The notes below the pieces were generated by a model that worked only from the letters and a program-made list of their open reading frames with translations, had not been told where the DNA came from and did not search any database. Positions 9,808-18,864 of a DNA stretch of 64,000 nucleotides are shown here, one piece after another (the first letter of the stretch is position 1; the number at the start of each line of letters is the position of its first letter). The stretch spans positions 1,488,001-1,552,000 of the forward strand of contig CBDCJZ010000003.1 in the NCBI GenBank assembly GCA_965218075.1. Direction: 5' to 3'. A program made the position numbers and the translations under genes. This DNA is from JANQHO01 sp965218075. Its GTDB lineage: Bacteria > Bacteroidota > Bacteroidia > Flavobacteriales > Schleiferiaceae.

Positions 9808-9815
9808 TATATTTG
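9808..9815 (+). promoter_or_regulatory. Probable dnaN promoter -7 element
   Basis: TATATTTG matches the Bacteroidota -7 consensus TAnnTTTG exactly and lies 35 bases before the dnaN ATG. No clear TTG -33 element is seen at the usual spacing, so confidence is moderate. Confidence 0.4.
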
Positions 9816-9850
9816 TTAGCTGTTTAATGTAAATCAAACTATGAGGCCAT

Positions 9851-10972
9851 ATGAAATTCGTTGTTTCTAGTGGATCGCTTTTAAAGCAATTGCAAATTGT
9901 TGGAGGCGTGTTGAACAATAGGAATACGCTGGCCATATTAGACAATTTTCTCTTTGTTCTAAATCAGAATCAGCTTGCCATCTCAGCCTCCGATCTGGAA
10001 ACCACCATTAGTGCTAGGATGAGAGTTGAAAGCCATACAGAAGGAATAGCTGCCATTCCGGCTCGCTTGTTATGGGATGGTTTAAAAGCGTTGCCCGAAC
10101 AGCCAATGACTTTTATATTGGATGAAGAAACTAAAACCGTTGAAATGGATTCTGATTACGGCAAGTATTCACTGGCTTATGTAAGCGGCGAAGAGTTTCC
10201 CAAGCTTCCTGAAATGCAAAATATTAGTACTACTGTCCTTCCAGGTGAGATATTAACTACAGCAATCAATAAAACTTCATTTGCTGCCGGAAATGATGAT
10301 TTACGTCCAGTAATGTCAGGAGTTTTTTTCCAGTTTAGCAACGAGAGTTTAACTTTTGTAGCAACTGACGCTCATAAGCTAGTGCGCTATCGCAGAAATG
10401 ATCACAAAAGTGATCATACCGCTGAGTTCATTATACCTCGTAAGCCTTTAAATGTTCTCAAGTCAGCGTTGGTAACAGTAGGAGATGAAGTGAAAATTCA
10501 TTACAACGAAACTAATGCTCGCTTTGAATTTGAAAATATAGTCCTTACTAGTCGTTTAATTGATGGTAAATACCCTAATTATGAAGGGGTCATTCCAAAA
10601 GATAATCCTAATAAAATGGAAATTGAAAGAGCTATCTTTTTAAGCTCCGTAAAAAGAGTAGCTATCTTCTCTAATAAAACCACCCATCAGGTGCATCTTA
10701 AAATAGCAGGATCGGAACTAAACATTTCTGCTGAAGATATTGACTTTTCTAATAGAGCACATGAACGCCTTACCTGCAATTATCAAGGAGACGATATAGA
10801 AATAGGCTTTAACAGCCGGTTTTTAACAGAGATGCTCAGTAACCTGGAATCAGATAATATTAGTCTTGAGATGTCCACACCAAATCGTGCTGGAATTATT
10901 TCCCCCAATGACGGCCTAGAAGAGGGAGAAGATATACTGATGCTAGTTATGCCGGTGATGCTTAATACGTAG
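9851..10972 (+). CDS. dnaN: DNA polymerase III beta subunit (sliding clamp)
   Basis: A 373-residue sliding clamp, the normal length, which encircles DNA and tethers polymerase III during replication. The protein begins MKFVVSSGSLLKQLQIVGGV and shows the three repeated clamp domains. Landmarks are ASDLETTISARM in domain 1, FVATDAHKLVRYR in domain 2 and MLVMPVMLNT at the C-terminus. It is separated from the DUF4340 gene by 93 bases that contain a promoter-like element, so it is probably transcribed on its own as well. A 12-base palindrome TAGTCATGACTA spans the stop codon (10970-10981). No replication origin (DnaA-box cluster) is seen beside it. Confidence 0.97.
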   Translation: MKFVVSSGSLLKQLQIVGGVLNNRNTLAILDNFLFVLNQNQLAISASDLETTISARMRVESHTEGIAAIPARLLWDGLKALPEQPMTFILDEETKTVEMDSDYGKYSLAYVSGEEFPKLPEMQNISTTVLPGEILTTAINKTSFAAGNDDLRPVMSGVFFQFSNESLTFVATDAHKLVRYRRNDHKSDHTAEFIIPRKPLNVLKSALVTVGDEVKIHYNETNARFEFENIVLTSRLIDGKYPNYEGVIPKDNPNKMEIERAIFLSSVKRVAIFSNKTTHQVHLKIAGSELNISAEDIDFSNRAHERLTCNYQGDDIEIGFNSRFLTEMLSNLESDNISLEMSTPNRAGIISPNDGLEEGEDILMLVMPVMLNT

Positions 10973-10993
10973 TCATGACTAGTTGCGAGTCAT

Positions 10994-11319
10994 ATGGAAG
11001 GCAAGTACATCAGCTTCGAAGAAGGCTAAGAAATGAAGATAAATGTATCGCCAATATAAATCCTCAAGGAACAAAAACAAAATTCGTTTCTTGGATCAAT
11101 AGCATTATTCCACACGAATTTGAAGAACTATGGATAGAGTCGTTTATGGGTACAGGAGATTGGTGCCTTCAATCTCGCGCCAAGCTATGCGCTTTTGTGT
11201 GACACGAACTCCCATTTAATCAATTTTTATAAACAGAAAAAACAGGAACGGCTAATGCTATTAGAAAGTCAAGTGAAATACGGTGTGCAACAAAACTCTA
11301 CCGAACTCTGAGCTTGGTT
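10994..11319 (+). pseudogene. Remnant of a D12-class DNA adenine methylase
   Basis: Pieces in two or more frames match the start of a D12 (Dam-type) DNA adenine methyltransferase: MEGKYISFEEG (stop), then in another frame NPQGTKTKFVSWINSIIP and IESFMGTG, then after a frameshift AFNLAPSYALLCDTN followed by HLINFYK. These correspond to the SAM-binding motif (FxGxG) and the following strand. The catalytic DPPY motif is not found downstream; the rest to 11761 is unrecognisable. No restriction partner is visible. I interpret it as a dead orphan or restriction-modification methylase. Confidence 0.7.
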
Positions 11320-11761
11320 TGTTAGCAGCTACATAAAAACGCCTATGTTATCTGTATTCGTGTGCTACAATTTAAAAGATAGGTCATGGGCAAGGATTCT
11401 GGCCAAACGACTCAACTCACTTCAGATAGCGTTTTCGTCTACCTTAATGAAGCCGAGTTTTGGTACGGCAATTGCAGATATTATGTAACATTGTTGAAAA
11501 ACTTTAGAAACAACCCCTTAAATTAATCCTGATCCAAAGCTTTTTATGAAACTAAAATACCTCGAGCTTTAGTGTGCCAATTTGGATGAGTAAAAATGTA
11601 CTGAAAAGTTGAACTTTAAAATAATAGAAGAAAGCGGCAGATCGTTCTTCAAGTTCAGAAAACCGATTTGTAAATTCCTATCTTATTTCCTGGAGATAAT
11701 TTTTGAGAAGAAAGCAAGAGCTTAAAGGGTACTTCATTTAAGTCAATCAACGGGACTAATA
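11320..11761. other. Decayed non-coding stretch after the methylase remnant
   Basis: No intact gene is seen. Short open pieces such as VFVYLNEAEFWYG (about 11433-11470) may be further methylase debris but do not carry a recognisable motif. Confidence 0.4.
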
Positions 11762-12463
11762 CTAATCCACTAGATTTGCATTAAAAATTTCCTCAAAATA
11801 CTTTCGAGCTTTTTCTTTTACTGCATCCACAGGTATCTTTTCGCCAATTTCTCTTTCCAAAGAAGTAACGCCCTTTCCGAAAATTCCGCAGGGTACTATC
11901 TTGTTGAAGTAGCTAAGATCCGTATTGACATTGAAAGCCCAGCCATGCATGGTTACCCAGCGATTGGTTTTAACTCCCAAGGCTAAAATTTTACGGGCAT
12001 CAGATTTACCAACGTTCAGCCATACTCCGGTTTCGCCTCCAGAGCGCTGTCCTTCTAAGTTATAATCTGCTAAGACTCTAATAAAAACCTCTTCCAGATA
12101 ACGCAAGTATTTGTGTATATCGGTAAAGAAATTATCGAGGTCCAATATAGGATAGCCAATCAACTGTCCAGGACCATGGTAGGTAATATCTCCTCCACGA
12201 TTGATTTTATAGTAAGTCGCATTTAATTCTTTAAGCTTTGCTTCATCTATCAATAAATGCCCAGGTTTGCCACTTTTTCCCAGAGTATAAACATGGGGAT
12301 GTTCGCAGAAAAGCAAATGATTTTTGGTTTTGATTTGTAGATGTTGTGGAAATGCACGGTTTTCAAATTTGATATTTACTGTTTGGTTAAAAAGTGCTTC
12401 CTGGTAATCCCAAGCTTTTTTGTAGTCAATTATACCTAAGTCTTTGAAAATAACTTCCGGCAC
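11762..12463 (-). CDS. lipB: Octanoyltransferase LipB
   Basis: Transfers the octanoyl group from acyl carrier protein to lipoyl domains, the first step of lipoate synthesis. The 233-residue protein has the family motif RGGDITYHGPGQ at residues 89-100, the catalytic lysine region ARKILALGVK (Lys158) and the catalytic cysteine Cys192 in VPCGIFGKGVTSLE. The start is a GTG whose last base region overlaps the TAG stop of the upstream isomerase gene by one base (taGTG), so the pair is translationally coupled. lipA is not in the window. Confidence 0.95.
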   Translation of the reverse strand: MPEVIFKDLGIIDYKKAWDYQEALFNQTVNIKFENRAFPQHLQIKTKNHLLFCEHPHVYTLGKSGKPGHLLIDEAKLKELNATYYKINRGGDITYHGPGQLIGYPILDLDNFFTDIHKYLRYLEEVFIRVLADYNLEGQRSGGETGVWLNVGKSDARKILALGVKTNRWVTMHGWAFNVNTDLSYFNKIVPCGIFGKGVTSLEREIGEKIPVDAVKEKARKYFEEIFNANLVD

Positions 12464-13452
12464 TACATAGGGATTTTAGAAAGTTCCGATTTCAGCAGGT
12501 CAATGGATTGGATATCCATAATATCGACGTTGTTTATCTCTGACAAAAAATAGGAAATCCAATCGCCTAAATGGATCAGATAAAGACATCTTTCAATAGG
12601 AGAACTTCCTTTGCTCCATATTTCCAAGAGGGTGTTTGTCCTTTTGCCAATAATATCTTTTACAATTTCAATGCGTTTTTGGTTGCGGATATAATCATTT
12701 TTATTACGCAGAAAGAGAGCTGCAATTCCATTGCTTCCACCTTCCCAGCCTATCAGTTCATTGTGATTCATTTCGGGAATCTCGGCTTCCCAAGCTAACA
12801 TTTTGGCGTTCTCATTTAACTGTTGACGCAAACGGGAAGCTACGCTTAAGCTGCCGTTGGCTGCATAAGTAGCAATGATTTTCCCCTCTAATTTTTGGGC
12901 TATTTCCAGAGCTTCCTTTTTTATGTTCTCCTCTTCCTTATCCAGTAAAGCAACAGCAGAATAGATTTCATTTTTTACATTGGAAAAGGCTATGTCATAA
13001 AACTGCAAGAAATAAAGAAGATAGGTGAAGGAATAACCCAGCATACTACGGGGAGGATTCCCATCTTTCATACTTAAGCAATCACATGCCCTTTCTTCTG
13101 CCATCTCCTTCAGTTTCCCGCCAGAAGTAATGCAAGCAATCTCTGCTTTCTTGCTAATGGCTGCGTCTAAGGCAACCAGAGTTTCTTCCGTATTGCCACT
13201 GTAGGAACAGGCAATTACAAAACTATTTTCATTTACAAAAGCTGGAAGCTCGTAACTTTTGTTCACTAAAATGGGAACGGAGGCAATAGGAGCTGAAATT
13301 TCTGAAACAATATCACCTCCAATACCTGATCCTCCCAGGCCGGCAATAACTACATTTTGGATGGAAACTTTGGGCTTACTGAGCTTGGATTTTAAAATTA
13401 CTTCTCTTGCCTCTTGAAGGTGCTTGCTGAAATCTGAGATGAGCTGTTTCAC
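12463..13452 (-). CDS. SIS-domain bifunctional phosphoglucose/phosphomannose isomerase-like protein
   Basis: A 329-residue protein with a SIS sugar-phosphate fold: GLGGSGIGGD at residues 38-47, CSYSGNTEETL at 82-92, and the PRSMLGYS segment near 134-141. These, with the C-terminal NHNELIGW motif, are hallmarks of the archaeal/Bacteroidota bifunctional glucose-6-phosphate/mannose-6-phosphate isomerase group. It would interconvert hexose phosphates, feeding glycolysis and GDP-mannose precursors. It is the first gene of a two-gene unit with lipB, an arrangement I believe is common in Bacteroidota. Substrate preference cannot be read from the sequence. Confidence 0.85.
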   Translation of the reverse strand: MKQLISDFSKHLQEAREVILKSKLSKPKVSIQNVVIAGLGGSGIGGDIVSEISAPIASVPILVNKSYELPAFVNENSFVIACSYSGNTEETLVALDAAISKKAEIACITSGGKLKEMAEERACDCLSMKDGNPPRSMLGYSFTYLLYFLQFYDIAFSNVKNEIYSAVALLDKEEENIKKEALEIAQKLEGKIIATYAANGSLSVASRLRQQLNENAKMLAWEAEIPEMNHNELIGWEGGSNGIAALFLRNKNDYIRNQKRIEIVKDIIGKRTNTLLEIWSKGSSPIERCLYLIHLGDWISYFLSEINNVDIMDIQSIDLLKSELSKIPM

Positions 13453-13771
13453 CTTTACGCCTTGCTTTTCTACAAATCAAAACTATAACGAAAACTTTTA
13501 GTAATTGATTTAGAATCATGATTAGTTTAGAGAGAAAACATCTTTGTAGCTACTTATAGGTTCAGTGAAAAATAGATACTAATTTAAAAATTGATGCATA
13601 ATTTAGAGCATAAATTTAAACAAATTTTACCCCCCGTTTTATAAAGATTTAATGGTTGTGCAAATAGCAGATTTAACTTAAGGGGGTAAAGAATTGCCTT
13701 GAATTACATTTGAAAGAGCATGAATAGAGATGGAAAAAATCAAAATCTTCTATAAAGCCTTGATTAGCCCA
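13453..13771. other. Intergenic stretch with a long-range inverted repeat
   Basis: No gene is seen. The perfect 9-base arms TTTACCCCC (13626-13634) and GGGGGTAAA (13682-13690) are separated by 47 bases. This could be an operator, a transcript structure or an old insertion footprint. Confidence 0.4.
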
Positions 13772-16657
13772 TCAGAGAGTCAAAATTAGTCTTAAAAAGA
13801 CATACCTCCCGTTAAAGCCAAACTGGGAAATTCTCCTGGAGTAAACAAACTGAGATCCCGATGTTTTATATTCTTTCTCATCGGGGTAAAAGTCTAGCAA
13901 GTTATTAGCTCCTACGGTGAGTACTAATGGCTTTTCAAAACGGTAGGTGATCGAAATATCAGTTATAACCTTGCCCTCAAATACTTGGTTGGATTCTTTG
14001 CCGTTCTTATCAGTAAGTACATCGGCTTCGGTAACCTTGCCAAAGTATACATTCCTGAGCATGAAACTCCACTTATCACTCCCAATGGTATTGGTAAGGT
14101 TCACTTTGGTGCGTGGGCTGCCTTTTTCCAGGAATACAGCACTTCTGCTACTGTAAAATTTGTCCATCTGTTGAGATAAGGCTTTCGGGAATTTAATATT
14201 CCCGAACTTTTCCGTGGTTGACAACATGGCCGCTAGATCATTAGAGAATATATAGTTACGACTAAACGCCAACCTGTGTGAGATCACTACATCAATACCC
14301 TCAGTACGCGTATTAATGGCGTTGACAAAAAAGGCAGCTTTAGTGGCATTAGCCTGTTCAAATAGCTGCCAAAGCTCGGGCTCATCAGCCTGAGTGGGTT
14401 GTTCGAATTGATCAGTGAGAACTACCCTGTCGTCAATATCAATCCGAAAGGCATCCACCGTTATGGCAATAGTTCCATCGGCTAGCGTTGTCGTAACTCC
14501 GATATTTATATTTTGTGAAGTCTCTTCCTTGAGTTGGGGGATGCCCAATAATGTTGCTATCCGACTTGTATTGGAAAAGGTGCCGACCTCAGCGGCCACA
14601 CCATTTATAAACTGAGTGCTAGTAGAATTGAAATAAATCTGATGCAGAGAAGGAGCCCTGAAACCCGTATTGAAGGCACCACGCAGGGACAGATTATCCC
14701 AAAAATAGACTCTAGTTGCAATTTTGTAGTTGAAAGTAGTTCCAAAATCACTATAATCTTCGAGTCGTGCTGCCAACGCCAATGTCCAGTAGTCCGTTGC
14801 ATTGGCTTCAACGTCAAAATAGGCAGCCATGCTGTTGCGGAACTTACTAAGCTCATTTTCTGGCCTGTAACCCGGAAATACTTGAGCGCCTCCAGGCCTA
14901 TTATTGCCAAAAAAATCTTTAACTCTCATGTGGTCAGATGTAATGGCTGTAACCAGGTAACCATCTGTATCAAAAGTTCCCCAAGACTCCTGACTACCCG
15001 CAAAGATACTGTAGTTCTCAACCCGATATCCCGTTCCAAAAGCCACATTAATACCCGACCAGATATTGCCGTAAAAGCGACTTATATCCAAATTGGAGGT
15101 GTTCTGTGCAAAGGCAAAACCACCAGCCTCAAAACTCAAAGGCGTAGAGCTACCCATAGTAGCATTGCTAGTATTCTCCACTCCAAAGGAAAAGCTATTT
15201 CTTCCAAAGACGTTGCTTAAATCAATATTCCAGCCTGTAGGAGATTTCCCTCTAATGCCAAATGCGAGGGATTGATCTCTAATATCCGAGTGAATTTCTG
15301 GTAGGAAACCGTTGATGTAGATAGCTGTATTTGCTCTGCTTTGAGCTGGCCTTCTGTAAAAGCCTGCAGCTTCACCATTGCGATAACTCAATCCTCCAAA
15401 GGCATAAACTTCTGAATTGTCATCAACTGGAAAGACCATGTTTACAAAAAGCTTGCCCGACCTCAGTTTAGATTGTCCTACTTTCATGCTGAAATCCGAT
15501 CTCTTCAATTTTCTCACCTTCAATTCTTCATTTGTTACATCAATATCCAAAAGCTCCCGAAGCTCTTTTATATTAGAGGCATTCATAATCCTATTTTTCA
15601 AAGTGCCACTGAAATGAGATACATTTTGGGCATACTTTTGAACATCTACCATCTCCAAATTGCTGATATCTGCGTCTTGCTGGGCAGCTGCCCATTCTAC
15701 CGCATTATAACCGTTAAAAATCTGTTCACTATAAGGTTTTGCACGATTGGTAGCGGCTCTTGTCCTGAAGGTTCCAGTGAAATTGACAAAACCACCCTTA
15801 TTACCCAAGGGTAATCCGTAATTAGCATCCAACTGAACGGCTTCACCATCTAATCCTCCATCAAAGTTATTGCTATTGGAACTTAAATTTCCTCCGGTAG
15901 TAAGAGAAAAATTCAGCTTGTTTACATTTTCTTTAAGAACTATGTTTATAATACCCGCTAGAGCATCTGAGCCATACTGAGCAGATGCCCCGTCTCTTAA
16001 GACCTCTATTCTTTGTATGGCTGCCGCAGGAATGGCATTGAGATCGGTTCCAACATTACCTCTTCCTACCGTTCCATTTACATTGACCAGCGAGGAAGTA
16101 TGCCTTCTCTTACCGTTGATTAATACGAGCACCTGATCTGGTCCGAGACCCCTTAGAGAGGCCGGGTCTACATGGTCAGTACCGTCAGAAACAGTTTGCG
16201 GATTAGAAGAAAAGGAGGGCGCTACATAATTTAGGATCTGATTGAGATTTATTTGTGCACCTTGTTCCAAAAGATTGTCGATTTCAATAATATCTACTGG
16301 AACCACTGTTTCTGTTGCCGTTCTATTGGGGTTTCTCGTACCTATGATCAAAACCTCATCCAATTTACTTACTTGTTGTAAGCTGATATTTAGTTTTGAT
16401 TGGCTTCCAATAGGAATCTCTGCGTTTTCATAGCCCACATGGGAGATGACCAATATATCAGAATTTTGAACTCGAATGGAAAATAATCCCTGGGCATCTG
16501 TAACGGTGCCTTTATCTGCCCCTTTTATTTTCACTGCGGCTCTCGGTAGCGGCTCACCATGGCTATCACTAACGGTTCCACTGACCTGTCGGTTCTGTGC
16601 AAAACTGATGAATGAAGCCAAAACAAAAAAGACGGAATAATAATAGTTTTTGCGCAT
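13772..16657 (-). CDS. TonB-dependent outer-membrane receptor with carboxypeptidase-D-like N-terminal domain
   Basis: About 961 residues. It has a signal peptide ending SFAQ, then a CarboxypepD_reg-like domain (VSGTVSDSHGEPLPRAAVKIKG), a plug domain (ILNYVAPSFSSNPQT, GPDQVLVLINGKRRHTS, IERIEVLRDGASAQYGSDA-like stretch) and a 22-strand barrel ending in a typical terminal strand. It should import a substrate across the outer membrane using TonB energy. I choose the ATG at 16657 (MRKNYYYSV) because the signal peptide begins there; the frame is open to 16705. No SusD-like partner is adjacent, arguing against a classical polysaccharide utilisation locus. The substrate is unknown. Confidence 0.93.
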   Translation of the reverse strand: MRKNYYYSVFFVLASFISFAQNRQVSGTVSDSHGEPLPRAAVKIKGADKGTVTDAQGLFSIRVQNSDILVISHVGYENAEIPIGSQSKLNISLQQVSKLDEVLIIGTRNPNRTATETVVPVDIIEIDNLLEQGAQINLNQILNYVAPSFSSNPQTVSDGTDHVDPASLRGLGPDQVLVLINGKRRHTSSLVNVNGTVGRGNVGTDLNAIPAAAIQRIEVLRDGASAQYGSDALAGIINIVLKENVNKLNFSLTTGGNLSSNSNNFDGGLDGEAVQLDANYGLPLGNKGGFVNFTGTFRTRAATNRAKPYSEQIFNGYNAVEWAAAQQDADISNLEMVDVQKYAQNVSHFSGTLKNRIMNASNIKELRELLDIDVTNEELKVRKLKRSDFSMKVGQSKLRSGKLFVNMVFPVDDNSEVYAFGGLSYRNGEAAGFYRRPAQSRANTAIYINGFLPEIHSDIRDQSLAFGIRGKSPTGWNIDLSNVFGRNSFSFGVENTSNATMGSSTPLSFEAGGFAFAQNTSNLDISRFYGNIWSGINVAFGTGYRVENYSIFAGSQESWGTFDTDGYLVTAITSDHMRVKDFFGNNRPGGAQVFPGYRPENELSKFRNSMAAYFDVEANATDYWTLALAARLEDYSDFGTTFNYKIATRVYFWDNLSLRGAFNTGFRAPSLHQIYFNSTSTQFINGVAAEVGTFSNTSRIATLLGIPQLKEETSQNINIGVTTTLADGTIAITVDAFRIDIDDRVVLTDQFEQPTQADEPELWQLFEQANATKAAFFVNAINTRTEGIDVVISHRLAFSRNYIFSNDLAAMLSTTEKFGNIKFPKALSQQMDKFYSSRSAVFLEKGSPRTKVNLTNTIGSDKWSFMLRNVYFGKVTEADVLTDKNGKESNQVFEGKVITDISITYRFEKPLVLTVGANNLLDFYPDEKEYKTSGSQFVYSRRISQFGFNGRYVFLRLILTL

Positions 16658-16753
16658 GTTACTTTTCTTTTTAGATAACTTGATTACAACGACAACGACC
16701 CTCACGATTTATAAAATCGAGAATTTGAGCTATTCTTTAAAAAATCATCCGTG

Positions 16754-16761
16754 CAAATGTA
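16754..16761 (-). promoter_or_regulatory. Possible -7 element for the TonB receptor gene
   Basis: Read on the minus strand this is TACATTTG, an exact match to TAnnTTTG, about 95 bases before the chosen start. No clear -33 element is seen at usual spacing. Confidence 0.3.
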
Positions 16762-16893
16762 ATTCTCAAAAACAAACAAAACATAGGCAAAGCTGATATT
16801 TTTTGACAACTTTAAGATAAGCCATTTTATATTTTCCAGAAGGAAGCATTGGGAAGATTTTTAAAAACCTATCTCTTTGCTTGTTAGGATGGT

Positions 16894-17421
16894 TTAAAAA
16901 TTTAGCTGTAAACCCACTCCATCCCGATTTAGGATGACCCGAGAACTCATACGGGAGGCATTAAAAGCATTTATACCTTTGGAAAACATAGACCATGACG
17001 CAATTGCTGCCATCACAGTTCCAGTATATAAGACTCCCGAAAATGTTAAAAGAGCATATGCCAGATGAGTTTCCCTTCCATCACAATCCCCCCAAATCTC
17101 GCATGCAAGAAAGTGGCGGTTGAGTCCACCAGCCAGTAAGCCTATAAGAGAAGGAAAAAGCATAACCAAACCAGCAGTTTCGTATCTTTTCATCTTTTTT
17201 ATGTAGGGTTCGCTAGACGGATTGTCTTTCATAAGGTCAATTGCATCTTTGTGGTCTATGACATGATTCTCATAAGACAAGTGACACTTAAGTGGAAGCC
17301 AGTGTCCGCCTCGGACTTTTTCAATTGTCTGTGCCTCAGCCGAAAAAGATAAAAGAAGGATAAGGGATAACAACAGGCATTTCAGATTAAACCCGTATGT
17401 AATTGAAAGTAGTAGCGTCAT
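16894..17421 (-). CDS. Hypothetical secreted or membrane protein with signal peptide
   Basis: A 175-residue protein that I do not recognise. It has an N-terminal signal peptide or anchor ending near SFSAEA. A hydrophobic helix at about residues 87-105 (TAGLVMLFPSLIGLLAGGL) and a second at about 122-146 follow. Two cysteines (CEIWGDC) lie in the loop between them. The architecture suggests a small envelope protein with two membrane helices. It stands alone between the TonB receptor and waaA, all on the minus strand, with 190-base gaps on both sides, so it is probably its own transcription unit. Confidence 0.6.
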   Translation of the reverse strand: MTLLLSITYGFNLKCLLLSLILLLSFSAEAQTIEKVRGGHWLPLKCHLSYENHVIDHKDAIDLMKDNPSSEPYIKKMKRYETAGLVMLFPSLIGLLAGGLNRHFLACEIWGDCDGRETHLAYALLTFSGVLYTGTVMAAIASWSMFSKGINAFNASRMSSRVILNRDGVGLQLNF

Positions 17422-17613
17422 TTTTTATCATAATATGGAAGGACATGTTTACAGAATTCTTTTGTTTGGTTCATTATAAAATTTTCAGGTTGTATATACA
17501 AACCTACAATAATCTAAAACAATCAACAAAATTGACATCTTTGTTAGGGTAGTGGTAATGTTATAGGCGATAGGTCGTTAAATACGACAAATTTCTAGTA
17601 TAACTATTATACA

Positions 17614-18855
17614 TTAAAACTTTACGAGCTGTTTTATTGCTGTCAATATAATTTCTACGCAACCCACCTTACTAATAGCATATTCTTTAGCTTTGGCAGA
17701 AACGTCTTTAAGGTAAGCTCGATTATCCAAAAAAGATTTGATTTTTTGTAGCATTTCCTCTGGCTTATTTACGACAAAACCTATTTCTCTTTTCATCATT
17801 TCGCTAGGTTCAACAAAGGCGCTGTGACTAGGGCCAAATAAAACGGGAAGACCATAACCTACCGGCTCAACAGTACTGTGAACGCCATTTGTAAAACCTC
17901 CGCCTACATAGGCTATCTTTCCGTATCGGTATAGTCGTGATAATATGCCGATTTTTTCAATAATCAGCACACGGGCATTTTTATTCAAAGAAGGTCCTTT
18001 ACTGTAGCGCAAACAAATATCCTCGCCTATCAACTGTAATATTTTTTGAATATGGCTTTCATCTACTTGGTGAGGGGCTAAAATCCACTTGACATGGATT
18101 AAACTCCCAATGACGTCTTTGAGTAGTTTTTCATCTGCAGGCCAAGTACTACCGGCTATGATGGTAAAACTGTTTTTGATGAACTCCTCTATCAATGAGT
18201 CGTCAAAAGGAGTATCTGCGATTTCCTTTATCCTGTCAAAACGCGTATCTCCGCATACTTTCAACTGCTGTATTCCGCTTTGGCGTAACAAGTCGGCTGA
18301 AGCTTCATTTTGTACTAAAAAGCAGGAAACACATTGCAGTACCTGCTTAAAAAAAGTTTTAGCTGGACCCCTAAAATAAACCTGATTAGCTCTAAAGACT
18401 GCAGGAGCAACAATCAATGGAATACTTCTTTTTTTTAACTCCAGAAAATAGTTTGGCCATATTTCATATTTAATAAAGAAAGCCAGTTCTGGCTTAACTA
18501 TATCTATAAAACGTCGAGCATTAGGGGGAGTATCAATAGGAAGATAAGCGATTGCATCTGCTAGAGAGGGATCTTTAAAGTTATCATATCCGCTGGAAGA
18601 AAAGAAAGTAATAAGAAAAGAGTGTTTTTTAAGAGATTGCTGGGCTTCTTTAATAATAGGAAGACCTTGCTCCAGTTCACCTAAAGAAGCGGCATGAAAC
18701 CAGATAATATTATTTAAACCACTTATTTTTTGAGGCAATTCCTTTAGCCAGTCCTTTCTTCCGTCGGTAAACCTTTTAGCCTTGGGATTGCTAAGAGAAA
18801 TCAGTTTTATAGCTAGGGCATAAGCCTTTATGGAAAGATTATACAGAAAGTGCAT
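17614..18855 (-). CDS. waaA: 3-deoxy-D-manno-octulosonic acid (Kdo) transferase
   Basis: A 413-residue GT30 glycosyltransferase that adds Kdo to lipid A precursors at the inner face of the cytoplasmic membrane. The family motif FHAASLGE is at residues 53-60, with Glu60 the expected catalytic base, followed by ITFFSSSGYDNF and PIDTPPNARRFID. The C-terminal donor-binding region GGGFTNGVHSTVEP with GPSHSAF is clear. The N-terminal about 20 residues form the membrane-associating helix. The 9-base gap to the next gene upstream suggests cotranscription with the beta-barrel protein gene. Confidence 0.95.
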   Translation of the reverse strand: MHFLYNLSIKAYALAIKLISLSNPKAKRFTDGRKDWLKELPQKISGLNNIIWFHAASLGELEQGLPIIKEAQQSLKKHSFLITFFSSSGYDNFKDPSLADAIAYLPIDTPPNARRFIDIVKPELAFFIKYEIWPNYFLELKKRSIPLIVAPAVFRANQVYFRGPAKTFFKQVLQCVSCFLVQNEASADLLRQSGIQQLKVCGDTRFDRIKEIADTPFDDSLIEEFIKNSFTIIAGSTWPADEKLLKDVIGSLIHVKWILAPHQVDESHIQKILQLIGEDICLRYSKGPSLNKNARVLIIEKIGILSRLYRYGKIAYVGGGFTNGVHSTVEPVGYGLPVLFGPSHSAFVEPSEMMKREIGFVVNKPEEMLQKIKSFLDNRAYLKDVSAKAKEYAISKVGCVEIILTAIKQLVKF

Positions 18856-18864
18856 TCAAAATCA

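Noticed and set aside
9758..9850. Replication origin next to dnaN
   Set aside because: No cluster of DnaA-box-like sequences and no dnaA gene nearby.
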